This document shows, piece after piece, positions 42,509 to 51,011 of a stretch of DNA of 64,000 nucleotides. This DNA is from CAYNHQ01 sp964397255 (GTDB lineage Bacteria > Bdellovibrionota_G > JALEGL01 > DATDPG01), in assembly GCA_964397255.1 (NCBI GenBank), contig CAYNHQ010000001.1, positions 186,001 through 250,000 on the forward strand, given 5' to 3'. The position numbers and the translations under genes are program-made. The stretch's first letter is position 1. Each line of letters starts with the position of its first letter. The notes beneath the pieces are model-generated. The model did no database searches, was not told where the DNA came from, and saw nothing but the letters and a program-made list of their open reading frames with translations.

Positions 42509-43486
42509 ATGGAATCCCCGCTTTCGGAAGTGGTTCGTGATCAGCGGATCAACACGATTCTTGAGAACATCAGCCGCGCTGTCCGAGAAGGCGTGCGAAT
42601 AGAAATCTCACCTAAAGACGTACGACTCGTGCAGCGGAGTTTCGCCAAAGCTTTGGTTTTAGGAGAGCGTCGCCTTTATGATCTTGCGGAAATTCTCACT
42701 CACCATTTTGCCCCAAATCAGGTCATTCGAACCACGCTGATTGTCCTGGGTCGCTGCCCCGACCCCGACCATTCGACTGAAGTCATTGATCATCCCGTGC
42801 CACTGACGCAGGAGGAGCTGCGGCAAACCACCGATTCCATCTTGGCGACCCAACACACGCCAATTTGCCCACGCTGTGGGAAACTGGCGGAAATGATCGC
42901 TTCTTACGTTCGCCACGAACCTGCGGAGATGACAGATCAGGGCATTCTTCTCTTCCTCCTGACGAGAATCAAAATGACGTACAACATCGCGTACAAAGTC
43001 ACCGACATGGTGTTCGGCATTGACCACCTCTTCCGAAGGGACAAAATTTACAGCCAGTACGGTCAGGTCATGACGGATGTATACGGCATCAAACTCATCG
43101 TTCGCAATGAGCCGGATATTCAATCGAGCCTCAAATTTCTTTGGGAGCTTCCGAGTACGGAAATTCTAGAGGAGAAAGACTATACCGGGCATCGACAAAA
43201 AAAGAGCGGATTTGAAGCTTACAAAGTTGTGCTTCGACGAGAAAAACAAGTCTTTGAAATTCAGATTCAGTCGGAGCGGATGTACAGCAAGGAACTTAAG
43301 AGCCAGATGGCGAGCCATCAAACCTATAAAGAGCGACTTCGAAATGACCGGAAGAAATTGGGGAAGGAATATCAGCTCGTCTATGAAGCGCTCAACCGTC
43401 TTCTCGCTTTTCCGGGAAAAGACGCTTCTGAAATTGAGCCGATCGCGCTCGGATCGAGCGGAAAAGGTCTAGATGACGACTTCTAG
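42509..43486 (+). CDS. RelA/SpoT-like nucleotidyltransferase-fold protein
   Basis: 325 aa. The region about 150-290 resembles the RelA/SpoT synthetase core: RIKMTYNIAYKVTDMVFG, QVMTDVYGIKLIVRNEPD, EEKDYTGHRQKKSGFEAYKVVL and VFEIQIQSERMYSKELKSQMASHQTYKERL. Key positions differ from classic RSH enzymes; for example, the usual GYQSLH reads GFEAYK. The N-terminal 140 residues are helical with a CPRCGK pair and contain no HD hydrolase. It resembles a deltaproteobacterial conserved family (I think TIGR04552; recalled, not checked). Whether it makes (p)ppGpp is unclear. Last gene of the def operon. Confidence 0.7.
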   Translation: MESPLSEVVRDQRINTILENISRAVREGVRIEISPKDVRLVQRSFAKALVLGERRLYDLAEILTHHFAPNQVIRTTLIVLGRCPDPDHSTEVIDHPVPLTQEELRQTTDSILATQHTPICPRCGKLAEMIASYVRHEPAEMTDQGILLFLLTRIKMTYNIAYKVTDMVFGIDHLFRRDKIYSQYGQVMTDVYGIKLIVRNEPDIQSSLKFLWELPSTEILEEKDYTGHRQKKSGFEAYKVVLRREKQVFEIQIQSERMYSKELKSQMASHQTYKERLRNDRKKLGKEYQLVYEALNRLLAFPGKDASEIEPIALGSSGKGLDDDF

Positions 43487-43683
43487 ACTTTTTTAACGTT
43501 GGCGGCTTGGGGCCCTTTAGGACCTTGAGTGATATCGAATTCTACGGCATCCCCTTCGTGAAGAGTCTTAAAACCATCCCCCGAGATGGCCGTATAGTGA
43601 ACAAACACATCTGAGCCATCCTCTTTGGTAATAAAGCCGAACCCCTTTTTTTCATTGAACCACTTCACTTGACCTTTACTCAT
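43483..43683 (-). CDS. Cold-shock protein (CspA family)
   Basis: 66-aa single-stranded nucleic-acid-binding beta barrel. SKGQVKWFNEKKGFGFIT (RNP1 KGFGFI) and DVFVHYTAI (RNP2 VFVHY) are both intact, with the usual end GPKGPQAANV. A strong promoter and a leader of about 75-80 bases precede it, as for many cold-shock genes. It converges with the RSH-like gene, overlapping by 4 bp. Confidence 0.96.
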   Translation of the reverse strand: MSKGQVKWFNEKKGFGFITKEDGSDVFVHYTAISGDGFKTLHEGDAVEFDITQGPKGPQAANVKKV

Positions 43684-43767
43684 GATGACCGAGGCCTCCT
43701 AGCGAATGAATACCGAATCAGCGCTGTTGGGTGATAAAAGATGAGACAAGAACACTTCCTGTGGCTA

Positions 43768-43796
43768 ATTATAAGAAAACTGGGGAAGAGGTACAA
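43768..43796 (-). promoter_or_regulatory. Cold-shock gene promoter
   Basis: Minus strand: TTGTAC (43791-43796), 17-bp spacer, perfect TATAAT (43768-43773). Transcription should start near 43761 and give a leader of about 78 bases before the ATG at 43683. AGGAGG lies 11 bases from the start codon. The long leader contrasts with the near-leaderless operon heads elsewhere in the window. Confidence 0.65.
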
Positions 43797-43828
43797 GGGG
43801 GATGTCATTTTGAATCGAGGGGAGAGTC

Positions 43829-45934
43829 GTGGTTCGAATTATCGGTCTTTTTAGCCTTCTTACGCTAGGGTGGGTGACCCCTTTGATCGCGGCTGGGGAA
43901 CGCGATTCCTCTGCAAATCGCCTCATGGCCCTACAGGGGAAAACACTTAAAAGTGTTTCAAAAATTCATCCCCATTTGCAAGAGGCCCGAGACAGGATGC
44001 TTGGCGTGATTCCTCCGGGTCCACATGAGGGCTCGACTTCACTTGTTCATGTGAAGAATGGGGCAATTCAAACTTACATTCATGTGGAACGCTTTGGATC
44101 AAGCGATAACGACTCCCTTCGAGCCCTTGGAGTCCACATTGAACACTACAATCCGAAAACAAACATTGTTCAGGCTTGGATTCCAGCCGATCGTCTCGAA
44201 TCCGTTTCCAATCTTTCATTTGTAACCAGGCTCACGCCTCCGCAGTACGCCCACCCCCGGACTGGAAGCAAACTGACACAGGGAGATGAAATTCTCGGGG
44301 GTCCGACGATGCGCGCGGCGGGCTTTACGGGGTCCGGCGTGAAAGTAGGGATCATCTCGGATGGGGCGGACCACCTCTCCGATTCGGTTGCGACAAACGA
44401 TCTCCCCGCGTCCGTGAGCTTCTATTGTTCTACACCTCCATGTACAACCGGCTGGGGTGATGAAGGAACGGCGATGATGGAGATTGTTCATGACATCGCC
44501 CCGAACGCGGACCTTGCCATAGGAGCCACCGCCACTTCCGACGATTTCAAATTCAATTTGGATAAATTGCAAAATGACTTTGGTGCCCATGTGATTGTGG
44601 ATGATCTGGGTTTTCCGGCTCAGCCTTATTTTGAGGATGGCGACGTCGCTCAGGCTGTTGCGAACGCAGTTACAGCTGGAGTGATCTATGCTTCCGCGGC
44701 CGGCAATGATTCGAGCGATCTCGGAAGTTCACACTACGATGCCGCTTACACCGATAACGGTGGATTTCATGATTTTGGCGCGGCAAATGGAGGGTCATCT
44801 GATTTAACAATGAACATTCTGATTGCAAGCGGCGGATCCATTGAAATTGATCTCCAATGGAATGATCGTTTCGGCCATGCGGCCGATGATTATGATCTTT
44901 ATTTATATAATCAGGCGACCAATGTAATTCTTGCAAGCAGTACGGATCTACAAAATGGAACGCAGGATCCATACGAGAGCCTTGTTTATGACAACCCTGT
45001 GGACCCCATGGGAAATCCATCGGTCGTCAAAGTGGTCGTTGCTAAAGCGAGTGGATCAAACAAGAGAATTAAAATGTTCTTTTACGGAGACATTCTCGTC
45101 GAGGAATATCATACGGTAGCTAGGTCAATATATGGTCATCCGGCGATACCGGGAGTGATTGCGGTGGGCGCTATAGAAGCGGGAACAGGGACGATCGAAG
45201 ATTATAGCTCGCAAGGCCCGGTAAAAATTTATTTTGATACTTTGGGAAATCCGGTTACGGAAACGCGTCAAAAACCGGACGTGGCCAGTAGCGATTGTGT
45301 GAATGTGACGGGTGCCGGGAACTTTTATACGAACTTTTGTGGAACATCTGCCGCCGCTCCGCACGTAGCTGGAATCGCCGCACTTTTACGCAGTGGCCTT
45401 TCCATTGATGCGACCGACATCGTTAATGCGATTAAGAATGGAGCAACGGATTTGGGGGCGAAGGGATACGACAATGTCTATGGTTATGGTATCGCTTCTG
45501 CGCTTGGAGCCGCCCAAGATTTTGATGCCGCGCCCAATTCTACCATCACGTCTCCAACTTCCAATGTAACGATCAAAACAGGTGGGAGCCTAACACTTAA
45601 GGGCAAATGTACGGATGCGACGACCACATCTGGGATGACATATCAATGGGAATTTGGAACAGGTTCAGGCGTCGCTGATACGACCGAACTCAACCCAGGG
45701 AAGGTGGTGTTCCCCAACGCAGGAAAATACACGGTTAAATTCACTTGTTACGATCGTTTCTTAACTCCCGACCCGTCTCCACCTTCGATCAACGTTACGG
45801 TAAGTGGCCCAACCTCCACAAGCGGCGGAAGTGGAGGCTGCCGAACGACATCAAATGGAAGTCTTTTTATTATTTTTTCGTTTTTATTGGCGAAGAAACG
45901 AAAATACGTAACTTTTCTAAAACGAGACGCGTAA
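43829..45934 (+). CDS. Secreted subtilisin-like (S8) peptidase with Cys-type C-terminal anchor
   Basis: 701 aa, GTG start after GGGGAGAGTC, signal peptide MVRIIGLFSLLTLGWVTPLIAAG. Catalytic Asp178 is in VGIISDG, oxyanion Asn293 in SAAGN, Ser507 in CGTSAAAPHVAG. Where S8 enzymes have HGT, this reads DEGTAMMEIVHD, so Glu212 replaces His. A beta-sandwich insert lies at about 320-430, and a PKD/Ig-like domain follows the protease. The tail SGGSGGCRTTSNGSLFIIFSFLLAKKRK (Cys, hydrophobic helix, basic end) resembles MYXO-CTERM/GlyGly-CTERM sorting signals, implying surface anchoring. Confidence 0.87.
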   Translation: MVRIIGLFSLLTLGWVTPLIAAGERDSSANRLMALQGKTLKSVSKIHPHLQEARDRMLGVIPPGPHEGSTSLVHVKNGAIQTYIHVERFGSSDNDSLRALGVHIEHYNPKTNIVQAWIPADRLESVSNLSFVTRLTPPQYAHPRTGSKLTQGDEILGGPTMRAAGFTGSGVKVGIISDGADHLSDSVATNDLPASVSFYCSTPPCTTGWGDEGTAMMEIVHDIAPNADLAIGATATSDDFKFNLDKLQNDFGAHVIVDDLGFPAQPYFEDGDVAQAVANAVTAGVIYASAAGNDSSDLGSSHYDAAYTDNGGFHDFGAANGGSSDLTMNILIASGGSIEIDLQWNDRFGHAADDYDLYLYNQATNVILASSTDLQNGTQDPYESLVYDNPVDPMGNPSVVKVVVAKASGSNKRIKMFFYGDILVEEYHTVARSIYGHPAIPGVIAVGAIEAGTGTIEDYSSQGPVKIYFDTLGNPVTETRQKPDVASSDCVNVTGAGNFYTNFCGTSAAAPHVAGIAALLRSGLSIDATDIVNAIKNGATDLGAKGYDNVYGYGIASALGAAQDFDAAPNSTITSPTSNVTIKTGGSLTLKGKCTDATTTSGMTYQWEFGTGSGVADTTELNPGKVVFPNAGKYTVKFTCYDRFLTPDPSPPSINVTVSGPTSTSGGSGGCRTTSNGSLFIIFSFLLAKKRKYVTFLKRDA

Positions 45935-47068
45935 ACCAAAATAATAAAGCGACCGGCGGAATTCATTCTGCTGATTTTGTGATTCTTCGGAAAACTCGTT
46001 TGAGTAACGGGTATATTTCGCTTCCATAGCGGTTCGTTTCCATGGGTGAGCGGTTAATTTCACGACCATTGAGTTGAAGTTGTCATCTTCAGCGCCTGTT
46101 AAGAGAAAACGTTGGCCTTCCTGCGTGAAATCAAAGACCTCGGGAAAGCGTTTGATCTGAATATTACCCAGGAGATGAAAGGCGAATAAAGCGGCAGGTT
46201 CGCCGTCATCGGTGGGTTCGAGGTTTTCTTTTTCACCGATGGGAAAAGATACAAGCAAGGTAATGCGATGATTAGAGTAATCGTAAATACTCTGATTGGA
46301 GTTGCTCTTTTCGTATTGATAGCGTAACGAAACAAAGGGAGTGCCGAGATATTGAAAAAAACCGGCCACCGCATGCTCTTTGTCTTCCCGCGAGCTTTCT
46401 CGAAATTGCTGTGCGGTGAAACCATATTCCAGCCCCCCGGCGAATGATTCCCCGAGATGACGTTGGATCGAAACACCCCCATTTTCCCGATAGAAACTGT
46501 AATCGGGGATGGGACCGAAATTGTAATAAGTAAATTCGCCGAAAGGATTGAGGTAAAAGTCTCCCGGGAGCGAAATTCTCCCGGTAAGGCGCGACGTTGT
46601 TGACCAGTAATCTTCATTTACGTCGAGGGGTGGGGTCGCCTGATCGAGTTCATTCCGTTCGTTTTGGTACTTCAAATCCGGCACCCATCCGATGGAAACA
46701 TAGCGACCGATTCGCCACAGCATCGGAAGGTCAAAATATTGAATCAGCGTATTTTGCGGACTCTCCTGGAAGAAAATTTTCCCTCCTCCTTCATATCTCC
46801 AACCGAGTGAAAAATGTTCGGTCGAAGGAATATCCCCGCTGCTTTTTAAGAGAAGGCGCGTGAGGCCATCGCCCACATTCTGATTAAAAGTCTTGTAGAC
46901 ATTGGAATCATATTCCAGACCCGCTTGAACCGAATTTCGAATGTGATAGCGGTTGATGAAGGAGTCGCTCTTGATTTCTTCTTCGGCGCTCCCCGTCTCT
47001 GGGCGAGCGAAAAGGATAACTATGATCAAAAAAAGAAGGAACTCCTTAGCGAGAGTGCTTTTCTTCAA
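45917..47068 (-). CDS. Predicted outer-membrane beta-barrel protein
   Basis: 383 aa with signal peptide MKKSTLAKEFLLFLIIVILFARPETGSA. The mature protein begins with strands (NSVQAGLEYDSNVYKTF) and continues as amphipathic beta segments to SLYYFGLRVSF, ending in Phe, the normal barrel-assembly signal. The GLEYDSNVY block is common in surface-exposed barrels of exopolysaccharide or export systems, but no family is certain. It is last in the operon kinase-activator-coiled-coil-barrel, overlapping the coiled-coil gene by 23 bp. It converges with the S8 gene with an 18-bp overlap. Confidence 0.8.
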   Translation of the reverse strand: MKKSTLAKEFLLFLIIVILFARPETGSAEEEIKSDSFINRYHIRNSVQAGLEYDSNVYKTFNQNVGDGLTRLLLKSSGDIPSTEHFSLGWRYEGGGKIFFQESPQNTLIQYFDLPMLWRIGRYVSIGWVPDLKYQNERNELDQATPPLDVNEDYWSTTSRLTGRISLPGDFYLNPFGEFTYYNFGPIPDYSFYRENGGVSIQRHLGESFAGGLEYGFTAQQFRESSREDKEHAVAGFFQYLGTPFVSLRYQYEKSNSNQSIYDYSNHRITLLVSFPIGEKENLEPTDDGEPAALFAFHLLGNIQIKRFPEVFDFTQEGQRFLLTGAEDDNFNSMVVKLTAHPWKRTAMEAKYTRYSNEFSEESQNQQNEFRRSLYYFGLRVSF

Positions 47069-48170
47069 TTTTCCGAGCCTTCTCCTCGAGAAGGGTCAAG
47101 ATCTGTTTCGTCGCCTTCAGGCGCCGTTGAAGCCAGTGAATCTGATCTCCCATATCACCACTGGCGCGGGCTGATAAATCTCTGGTTTGCTCGGAAGAGA
47201 TTCCAAACTCCGTTGCGAGCTGAGCCAATGGATCGCGCGTTTTGACGTCGGTCGTTGGAAATAAGAGAGATGAGCCCGGGTCTAGTTTTGACCGCGCGGT
47301 TGCAGGGGCCTCGTTTCCTACGTTTGTGTCGGGTGGATTGGCGGTCGTTCCACCTAACGTAGGATCAGTATTGGCGGGACTGGGGGTGGAGCCAGTGCTC
47401 GCCCGTGTGAGGGAGGGCACGCTGCTTTTGTCTGAACGAGGGGGTCCGCCGCTGACAAATCCGCGCTCGCCGAAGAAATCTTCTTCATCCATCAGATGGT
47501 TCACTTCCGCCCGGATGAATCGTTGTCGCCGCATTTGTTTTAATTCATCCTCGATGGAAGCGATTTCGCGTTTCAATCGTCCCTCAAAATCGCGTATGGC
47601 GACAATTCTTTCATGGGCCTCTTCGGGTGAGTCTCCATTTCCCATCAATGCTTTGGCACTAGAGGGAAGAGGATTCTCCACTTCCGAAGTAGAGAGTTGC
47701 ATTCGTTCCCAGTTGAGTCGTTCCACGTCCCGTGCTGCGGATTTTCGCTGATCGGTCGGCGTGCTTCGGGAGGCCGCTACTTCACGTAATCGGTCGATCT
47801 CCCTGTCCAGATTGTCGGACAGAGCCTTCATTTCGATGCGAAGCGAAGCCTCCGTCTCAGAGCGTTCTTTGGCCATATCTTGGAGCTGATCGGATAGGCG
47901 TTGAGCTTCCTGCATCGAAGATTGAAGGCGGTAGTCATGAAGAAGGGTTCTCTTCTTGGCCTTGAGCGAGCGGATCGATGCAGAAAGTTGATCGAGGTGC
48001 TCGGACGCGGAGGCAATTTTCGCATTTTGGGCGCGAAGTTTTTCGGCGAGTTCATTGTAATGCGCACGCGACGAAGCAAGCGAATCATTTTGGGCGAGGG
48101 CCGACACGGCGGGGATGAGCAACCACACTCCCAGCGAAAGGGCGAGGCTATTCCGTCGGAATTTCCTCAT
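47046..48170 (-). CDS. Secreted coiled-coil protein
   Basis: Starting at ATG 48170 gives about 374 aa with signal peptide MRKFRRNSLALSLGVWLLIPAVSALAQ. Residues up to about 200 are long heptad-repeat coiled coil (ARAHYNELAEKLRAQNAKIAS, LSDNLDREIDRLREV). A Pro/Thr/Ser/Asn-rich linker follows, then a final short coiled coil (IHWLQRRLKATKQILTLLEEKARKIEEK). Periplasmic spacer or scaffold proteins look like this. It overlaps the activator gene upstream and the barrel gene downstream by 23 bp each, so co-translation is likely. Confidence 0.75.
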   Translation of the reverse strand: MRKFRRNSLALSLGVWLLIPAVSALAQNDSLASSRAHYNELAEKLRAQNAKIASASEHLDQLSASIRSLKAKKRTLLHDYRLQSSMQEAQRLSDQLQDMAKERSETEASLRIEMKALSDNLDREIDRLREVAASRSTPTDQRKSAARDVERLNWERMQLSTSEVENPLPSSAKALMGNGDSPEEAHERIVAIRDFEGRLKREIASIEDELKQMRRQRFIRAEVNHLMDEEDFFGERGFVSGGPPRSDKSSVPSLTRASTGSTPSPANTDPTLGGTTANPPDTNVGNEAPATARSKLDPGSSLLFPTTDVKTRDPLAQLATEFGISSEQTRDLSARASGDMGDQIHWLQRRLKATKQILTLLEEKARKIEEKHSR

Positions 48171-49533
48171 CTTTTTCTCGCTTGTAAATTCCATATTTCT
48201 CCAACTTGTAATAAAGCGCGCTCGTTTTTACGCCTAGCAGTTGAGCCGTCTTTGTCTTTACTCCGCCCGCCTCCTGGTAGGCGCGTAAGATCAATTTTCG
48301 CTCCATCTCTTCCAAGGCCGCGTCGAGGGGCACTCCTAGAGCCGGAAGATCTAAGTTAACATTTTGATTGGGTTTTTTCAATGTGTCGGGGAGATGCTCG
48401 GGCAAAATGTCGGCTCCGGGAGTCAGAATAAAGATCCGTTCGATTAAATTCTCTAATTCTCGAATGTTACCGGGCCAGGAATACTCTTTGAGTAAGGTCA
48501 TCGATTCCGGCATAACGCGCTTCGTCTTTCCTTGTCGGCGAGACATGCGCGTTAGAAAATGTTCGATGAGCGTAGGGATATCTTCCGATCGCTTTCGCAA
48601 AGATGGGAGCTCAATGGGCACGATGTGAAGCCGATAATAAAGATCCTCTCGAAATCTCCCTTTTTTCACTTCTTCCTTAAGATTCTTGTTCGTTGCGCTG
48701 ACCACACGGACGTCCACTTTGAGTGTTTGCGTTCCCCCCACGCGCTCAAAGGTTCGGTCTTGGAGTACGCGCAAGAGTTTGAGTTGAACGTTATTGGGAA
48801 TTTCCCCCACTTCATCCAGAAAAATCGTCCCCTCATCGGCCAATTCGAACCGGCCCTGTTTTCTTCCCACCGCGCCCGTAAAGGCTCCGCGTTCGTGACC
48901 GAACAGTTCACTTTCAAGCACTCCTTCCGCGAGCGCGGCACAATCCACCTTAATGAATGGCTTTTGCGCTCTGCGACTGCCGGAGTGAATCGCGCGGGCC
49001 ACTAATTCTTTTCCCGTTCCGCTTTCTCCCATGATTAATACCGACGAATCGGTAGGCGCCACACGCTGAACTTGCTCCATGATTTCACGAAGCGATTTCG
49101 AGGTGCCGATCATCGCTTCGGGAAGATGTTGTCGTGATTCTTGTCGGAGAAATAAGTTCTCCGCTCTCATGCGGGCCACGTCCAAGGCATGTCCCACTTT
49201 CACGCGAAGGAGATCAGCAGGAAAAGGTTTTGTAATGAAATCGAACGCCCCCAGCTTCATGGCTTCGACGGCGGTTTCAATTGTTCCGAAAGCGGTGACA
49301 ATCATGACCAAAGCATCGGACGAATGGGCGCGAATTTGTCGGACCACTTCCACTCCGTCGAGATCCTCCATTTTAAGATCGGTAATGACGAAATCGGGAG
49401 AGAATTGTTTGAATAACTCCACACCCTCCCTTCCCCCGCGCGCGCCTTTAACTTCATAGCCTGCGCGGTTGAGGGTCTGAATCATTCCCTCGCGCATCGT
49501 AACGTTATCTTCAATGACAAGCAGTTGAGCCAT
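48148..49533 (-). CDS. Sigma-54-dependent response regulator (NtrC family)
   Basis: 461 aa. Receiver domain with phospho-acceptor Asp52 in FVITDLKMEDLDG. AAA+ domain with Walker A GESGTGKE at 169-176 and the sigma-54 contact loop GAFTGA at 216-221, then ATNKNLKEEVKKGRFREDLYYRL. The C-terminal Fis-type helix-turn-helix is GGVKTKTAQLLGVKTSALYYKLEKYGI. It should activate sigma-54 promoters when phosphorylated by the kinase encoded 2 bp upstream. The following genes (coiled coil, barrel) are in the same transcript and may be targets or sensors. Confidence 0.95.
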   Translation of the reverse strand: MAQLLVIEDNVTMREGMIQTLNRAGYEVKGARGGREGVELFKQFSPDFVITDLKMEDLDGVEVVRQIRAHSSDALVMIVTAFGTIETAVEAMKLGAFDFITKPFPADLLRVKVGHALDVARMRAENLFLRQESRQHLPEAMIGTSKSLREIMEQVQRVAPTDSSVLIMGESGTGKELVARAIHSGSRRAQKPFIKVDCAALAEGVLESELFGHERGAFTGAVGRKQGRFELADEGTIFLDEVGEIPNNVQLKLLRVLQDRTFERVGGTQTLKVDVRVVSATNKNLKEEVKKGRFREDLYYRLHIVPIELPSLRKRSEDIPTLIEHFLTRMSRRQGKTKRVMPESMTLLKEYSWPGNIRELENLIERIFILTPGADILPEHLPDTLKKPNQNVNLDLPALGVPLDAALEEMERKLILRAYQEAGGVKTKTAQLLGVKTSALYYKLEKYGIYKREKDEEIPTE

Positions 49534-49535
49534 GA

Positions 49536-50975
49536 TTAAGCCGATAGTACGATCGTGAACGTTGTTCCTTTTCCAACGTTCGATTCCGCCCGGACCTCAC
49601 CTCCATGCGCATTAACAATTTTGCGCACGAATGACAAACCTAGGCCCGTTCCTCCTTCTTTGTTCGTAAAGAAGGGATCGAAAATCCGTGGAAGATCCTC
49701 CGCGGAGATTCCGGCTCCCGTGTCCCGAACCGAGATTTCGACCGTTCCCCCGTGCATAGCACGGGCGACAATGTGGATCTCCCCCCCATTCGGCATTGCC
49801 TGAATCGAATTGCGAATCAAATTGAGAAATACCCGGCGCATTTGATCGGGATCGAACTCCACTTCCGTAACTCCTTCGACGGTCGTATGAAATCGGATCG
49901 AATGAATCTCGAAGTCCCTATGAAATGCAACTCGCAGGTCCTCCAGAAAAGGTTCCAGCTTGACTTGGGTGAGTTGCATGGCCGGGCCCCTGGCGAAATC
50001 AAGAAATTCCTCCACAAGATTTTTTAGCGTCTTTATTTCGCGTTGAATTCTTCGCACCGCTTCCTTGGAAGCCTCGTCTTTGACCTCTTCGTCGAGGACT
50101 CCCGCAAAGAGTTCCATCCCCCCCAGAGGATTTCTCACTTCGTGCGCAATTCCGCGCAGCATCACTTGAAGCTCCCGATCGCGGGCCACGATATTTCGGC
50201 GCATTTCATCTAGGACGAACCCTAAAAATCCGATTTCATTTTGCGACTCGATGGTAACCGGTTGCTCCAGATGGCCTTCTCCGATTCGTTCGGCTGCCTC
50301 CACCAGAATTTGAACCGGTGTAACGATCTTTCTCGAAATCGTCACGCTCACCAGAACAATAATGACGATACAAATGATCGCGAAAAGAAGAAGCTGGCGG
50401 CCCAATAAATGAAGGCTCCGGAAAAAAGTGGCGCTTCCGTCGACACCGAATACGGCCACGACATTCGTTCCTTCCAGAACCGGGGCAAAAGCGCTTTTGT
50501 AAAAGGATCCATCTTCTCCGCGGTAGAGGAATGACGAGGACTGAATTCCCTTCCAAGCCAGATCGATTTCCGCCTGTTGAAGTCGATTTCTCTCAATCAC
50601 CGAACCTGGTGAAATGGAAGGATCTGTATTGAGAAGGCTTTCGTTGGCATGGTTGAACAAGTAAACACGCGCTACATTATTTTCATTTCGAAGCCTCTCA
50701 AAACGGGGAAGAAGGGATTGAAATGTCCGATTATCCGCATCTTGGAGCTCAAGAGCGGCTATATGAAAACCACGAACATGCGAAGCTCCCGCCAATGCGA
50801 TCGACGTGAGGCGTTGCCCCAATTCCTCATTTAATGCTCGCTGAGCGGAAAAGTAGAAGAAGGCCCCCGAGGCAAGCAGGACCAATAAAATGGGCGTTAA
50901 ATAGTAGGCTAAAAGAATATTCTGAATTCGTTGCCGAAAACGAATATTCGCCCAACGCTTTTTCGCCGGTTTCAT
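49536..50975 (-). CDS. Membrane sensor histidine kinase
   Basis: 479 aa. Two membrane helices (about 21-43 and 195-213) flank a periplasmic sensor domain of about 150 residues that resembles a double-Cache/sCache fold (RVYLFNHANESLLNTDPSI). A HAMP linker follows (VTPVQILVEAAERIGEGHLEQPV). The HisKA phospho-acceptor is His278 in RGIAHEVRNPLGG, and the ATPase boxes are NLIRNSIQAMPNGG, DTGAGI and GGTGLGLSFV. It is the cognate partner of the NtrC-type regulator. Divergent from the secreted protein gene at 51012, 36 bp apart. Confidence 0.93.
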   Translation of the reverse strand: MKPAKKRWANIRFRQRIQNILLAYYLTPILLVLLASGAFFYFSAQRALNEELGQRLTSIALAGASHVRGFHIAALELQDADNRTFQSLLPRFERLRNENNVARVYLFNHANESLLNTDPSISPGSVIERNRLQQAEIDLAWKGIQSSSFLYRGEDGSFYKSAFAPVLEGTNVVAVFGVDGSATFFRSLHLLGRQLLLFAIICIVIIVLVSVTISRKIVTPVQILVEAAERIGEGHLEQPVTIESQNEIGFLGFVLDEMRRNIVARDRELQVMLRGIAHEVRNPLGGMELFAGVLDEEVKDEASKEAVRRIQREIKTLKNLVEEFLDFARGPAMQLTQVKLEPFLEDLRVAFHRDFEIHSIRFHTTVEGVTEVEFDPDQMRRVFLNLIRNSIQAMPNGGEIHIVARAMHGGTVEISVRDTGAGISAEDLPRIFDPFFTNKEGGTGLGLSFVRKIVNAHGGEVRAESNVGKGTTFTIVLSA

Positions 50976-51011
50976 CTTTTAACCGCACTCATGATAAGGC
51001 AAGGCAGTAAC

